From assembly GCA_903813345.2 (NCBI GenBank), contig CAIIXF020000009.1:1366001-1430000 (forward strand): DNA of 64,000 bases, written 5' to 3'. The notes beneath the pieces are model-generated. The model saw nothing but the letters and a program-made list of their open reading frames with translations. It was not told where the DNA came from and ran no database searches. Positions 62,926 to 64,000 of the stretch are shown piece after piece. Within the stretch, counting starts at the first letter, position 1, and every line of letters starts with the position of its first letter. Origin of the DNA: Owenia fusiformis (lineage: Eukaryota; Annelida; Polychaeta; Sabellida; Oweniidae). The position numbers and the translations under genes are program-made.

Positions 62926-63790
62926 CAGGGTGGTCAAATAAAACGACAACCCTATCGCTATACTCCCTGATATTTGGTACATGTGTACATCATTCAATCT
63001 CCCACCAGCATACAATATTTCATGTCCAGGTTGATAGTTTACAGCACTTTAAAAAATATTCTCCAAAGTTCAATATTGTGCTTTTGGTAAACCTGCATCC
63101 GACGTCCAAAATGTTCTCACCTGACTTCTACCTGTGGAATATGCCAAAGGTAAAGTGTACAAAAAGGACCTCAGGACAATTACAGACCTCAAAAAGGAGA
63201 TCATAATTTTCATTCAGGCCATACAATGTACCTACTGAGGATTGCAGCTGGGTCATAGACAACTTGTGCAGGTTTACCTAAGCGCGATGATGGCCGAACC
63301 TTGGGCATGTTGTTTAAAGTGCTGTAACATTGTAGAAGATATGCAAATGAGCTAATTTGCATAGATTTTACCATATCTGAAAGGGCATCCAACATGCTTT
63401 CATTTGGTATCAAGATTATTTAAAACGGATAAGAAATGGAATAGTTCCATAACAAAACATGTTATTGGTGATTCGAATACTGTTAATAGCAAGTATTTTA
63501 TCCAGCGTCTGTTTCCATGCTAACGGGACCATTTCCAGAACTTCTCATTTAGTGGAAGATGTAGTGGTGATGCACAGCTTTCCAAAATACCAAGAAAACC
63601 AACAGGGTCAGTCGATCCTTTTTTATATTATTATTTTGCAAATCCCTACTCGTCTATTGTGATCAATCATGAAATATGGTAGGCTGATAGGAAATTGTAT
63701 GATGTAAAAGTGTGTAAAGTATCAGGGTGTAATTCTTTAAAATAACCAAGATATGAGGAAAATACAGGGTTTCCTTTTTTGACAACCCTG
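62926..63790. mobile_element. Mariner/Tc-like element with decayed transposase
   Basis: The left end CAGGGTGGTCAAATAAAACG and the inverted right end CAGGGTTGTCAAAAAAGGAA are bounded by TA on both sides (62924-62925, 63791-63792). It contains the transposase remnant annotated separately. Confidence 0.65.
63108..63228 (+). pseudogene. Mariner/Tc-like transposase C-terminal fragment, frameshifted
   Basis: SPDFYLWNMPKVK in one frame, continued in another frame by KDLRTITDLKKEIIIFIQAI, resembles the end of mariner/Tc DDE transposases ('l.PpDfflWg.lK..vy...p.ti.dLk..I'). One frameshift separates the halves, and the catalytic region is absent. Confidence 0.6.
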
Positions 63791-63792
63791 TA

Positions 63793-64000
63793 TGAAAAAT
63801 ACAGAAATGGTTTCATGTGAGGAACCCCAATAAAGGGGGAGATTTGTTGATAGCATAAAACACAGAACCCCTGGTCACCGAATCCTGACTATGCCACTGG
63901 AGATACTGATATTGTACGAGCCAATAACCAGATATTTTGTGGATGTTATGTGACAATTCTTCAATTTAAAAAGTGCTACAAGGCATCAATGATTCATCGA
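63793..64000. other. Right edge of window, nothing recognised
   Basis: No coding or repeat signal was recognised in the last 208 bases. Confidence 0.4.

Noticed and set aside
63459-63605. Signal-peptide-like first exon (MLLVIRILLIAS...) with donor GTCAGT
   Set aside because: It lies inside the mariner-like element (62926-63790), downstream of the transposase remnant, with no further exon in the window.

Overview
The window is eukaryotic, AT-rich, intron-rich metazoan DNA crowded with transposons and minisatellites. Repeated Ca-binding EGF modules, NIDO and AMOP domains, a DUR3-type urea transporter and the repeat types suggest a marine invertebrate. The species cannot be fixed from the sequence; a lophotrochozoan such as a mollusc is a guess.

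Region 1 (1-15795, + strand) is the 3' part of a large secreted or extracellular-matrix-like gene whose 5' end lies upstream of the window. I traced 17 exons that join in frame to 1,779 residues plus a stop. The order is: an uncharacterised 'YKH' domain, a Thr-rich linker, 23 EGF modules with a second YKH domain among them, two sushi domains, NIDO, AMOP, stop. Region 2 (15796-21378) is non-coding and holds a 52-bp minisatellite, one copy of a dispersed repeat pair, and a foldback element. Region 3 (21379-25581, + strand) has four in-frame exons of a secreted proprotein that resembles an astacin-type propeptide; no catalytic exon was found. Region 4 (25582-31096) is repeats.

Region 5 (31097-58319, - strand) is a complete 11-exon gene for a 764-residue DUR3-like sodium:solute symporter. 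All exon phases join exactly, and two of its introns must use GC donors. Two minisatellites in this gene were copied from its own splice junctions. A 109-bp array of 15 units in intron 6 is the 3' half of exon 6 plus its 5' splice site. A 67-79-bp array in intron 2 is the 3' splice site plus the start of exon 3. A fresh LTR retrotransposon (39224-45816, equal 1,671-bp LTRs, 4-bp target duplication, tRNA-Leu primer site) sits in sense orientation 8 nt inside intron 6, between exon 6 and its array. It encodes only Gag and protease.

Region 6 (58320-64000) is mobile DNA: a MITE, foldback elements, a 1,263-bp element with CACGGTG/CACGATG ends and a 5-bp target duplication (Transib-like), and a mariner-like element with a decayed transposase.

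The strongest leads are the splice-junction-derived arrays with the retrotransposon inserted at their founder exon, the Gag-protease-only element, and the TTAA-flanked insertion carrying a tRNA-Gly body with an Ala anticodon.
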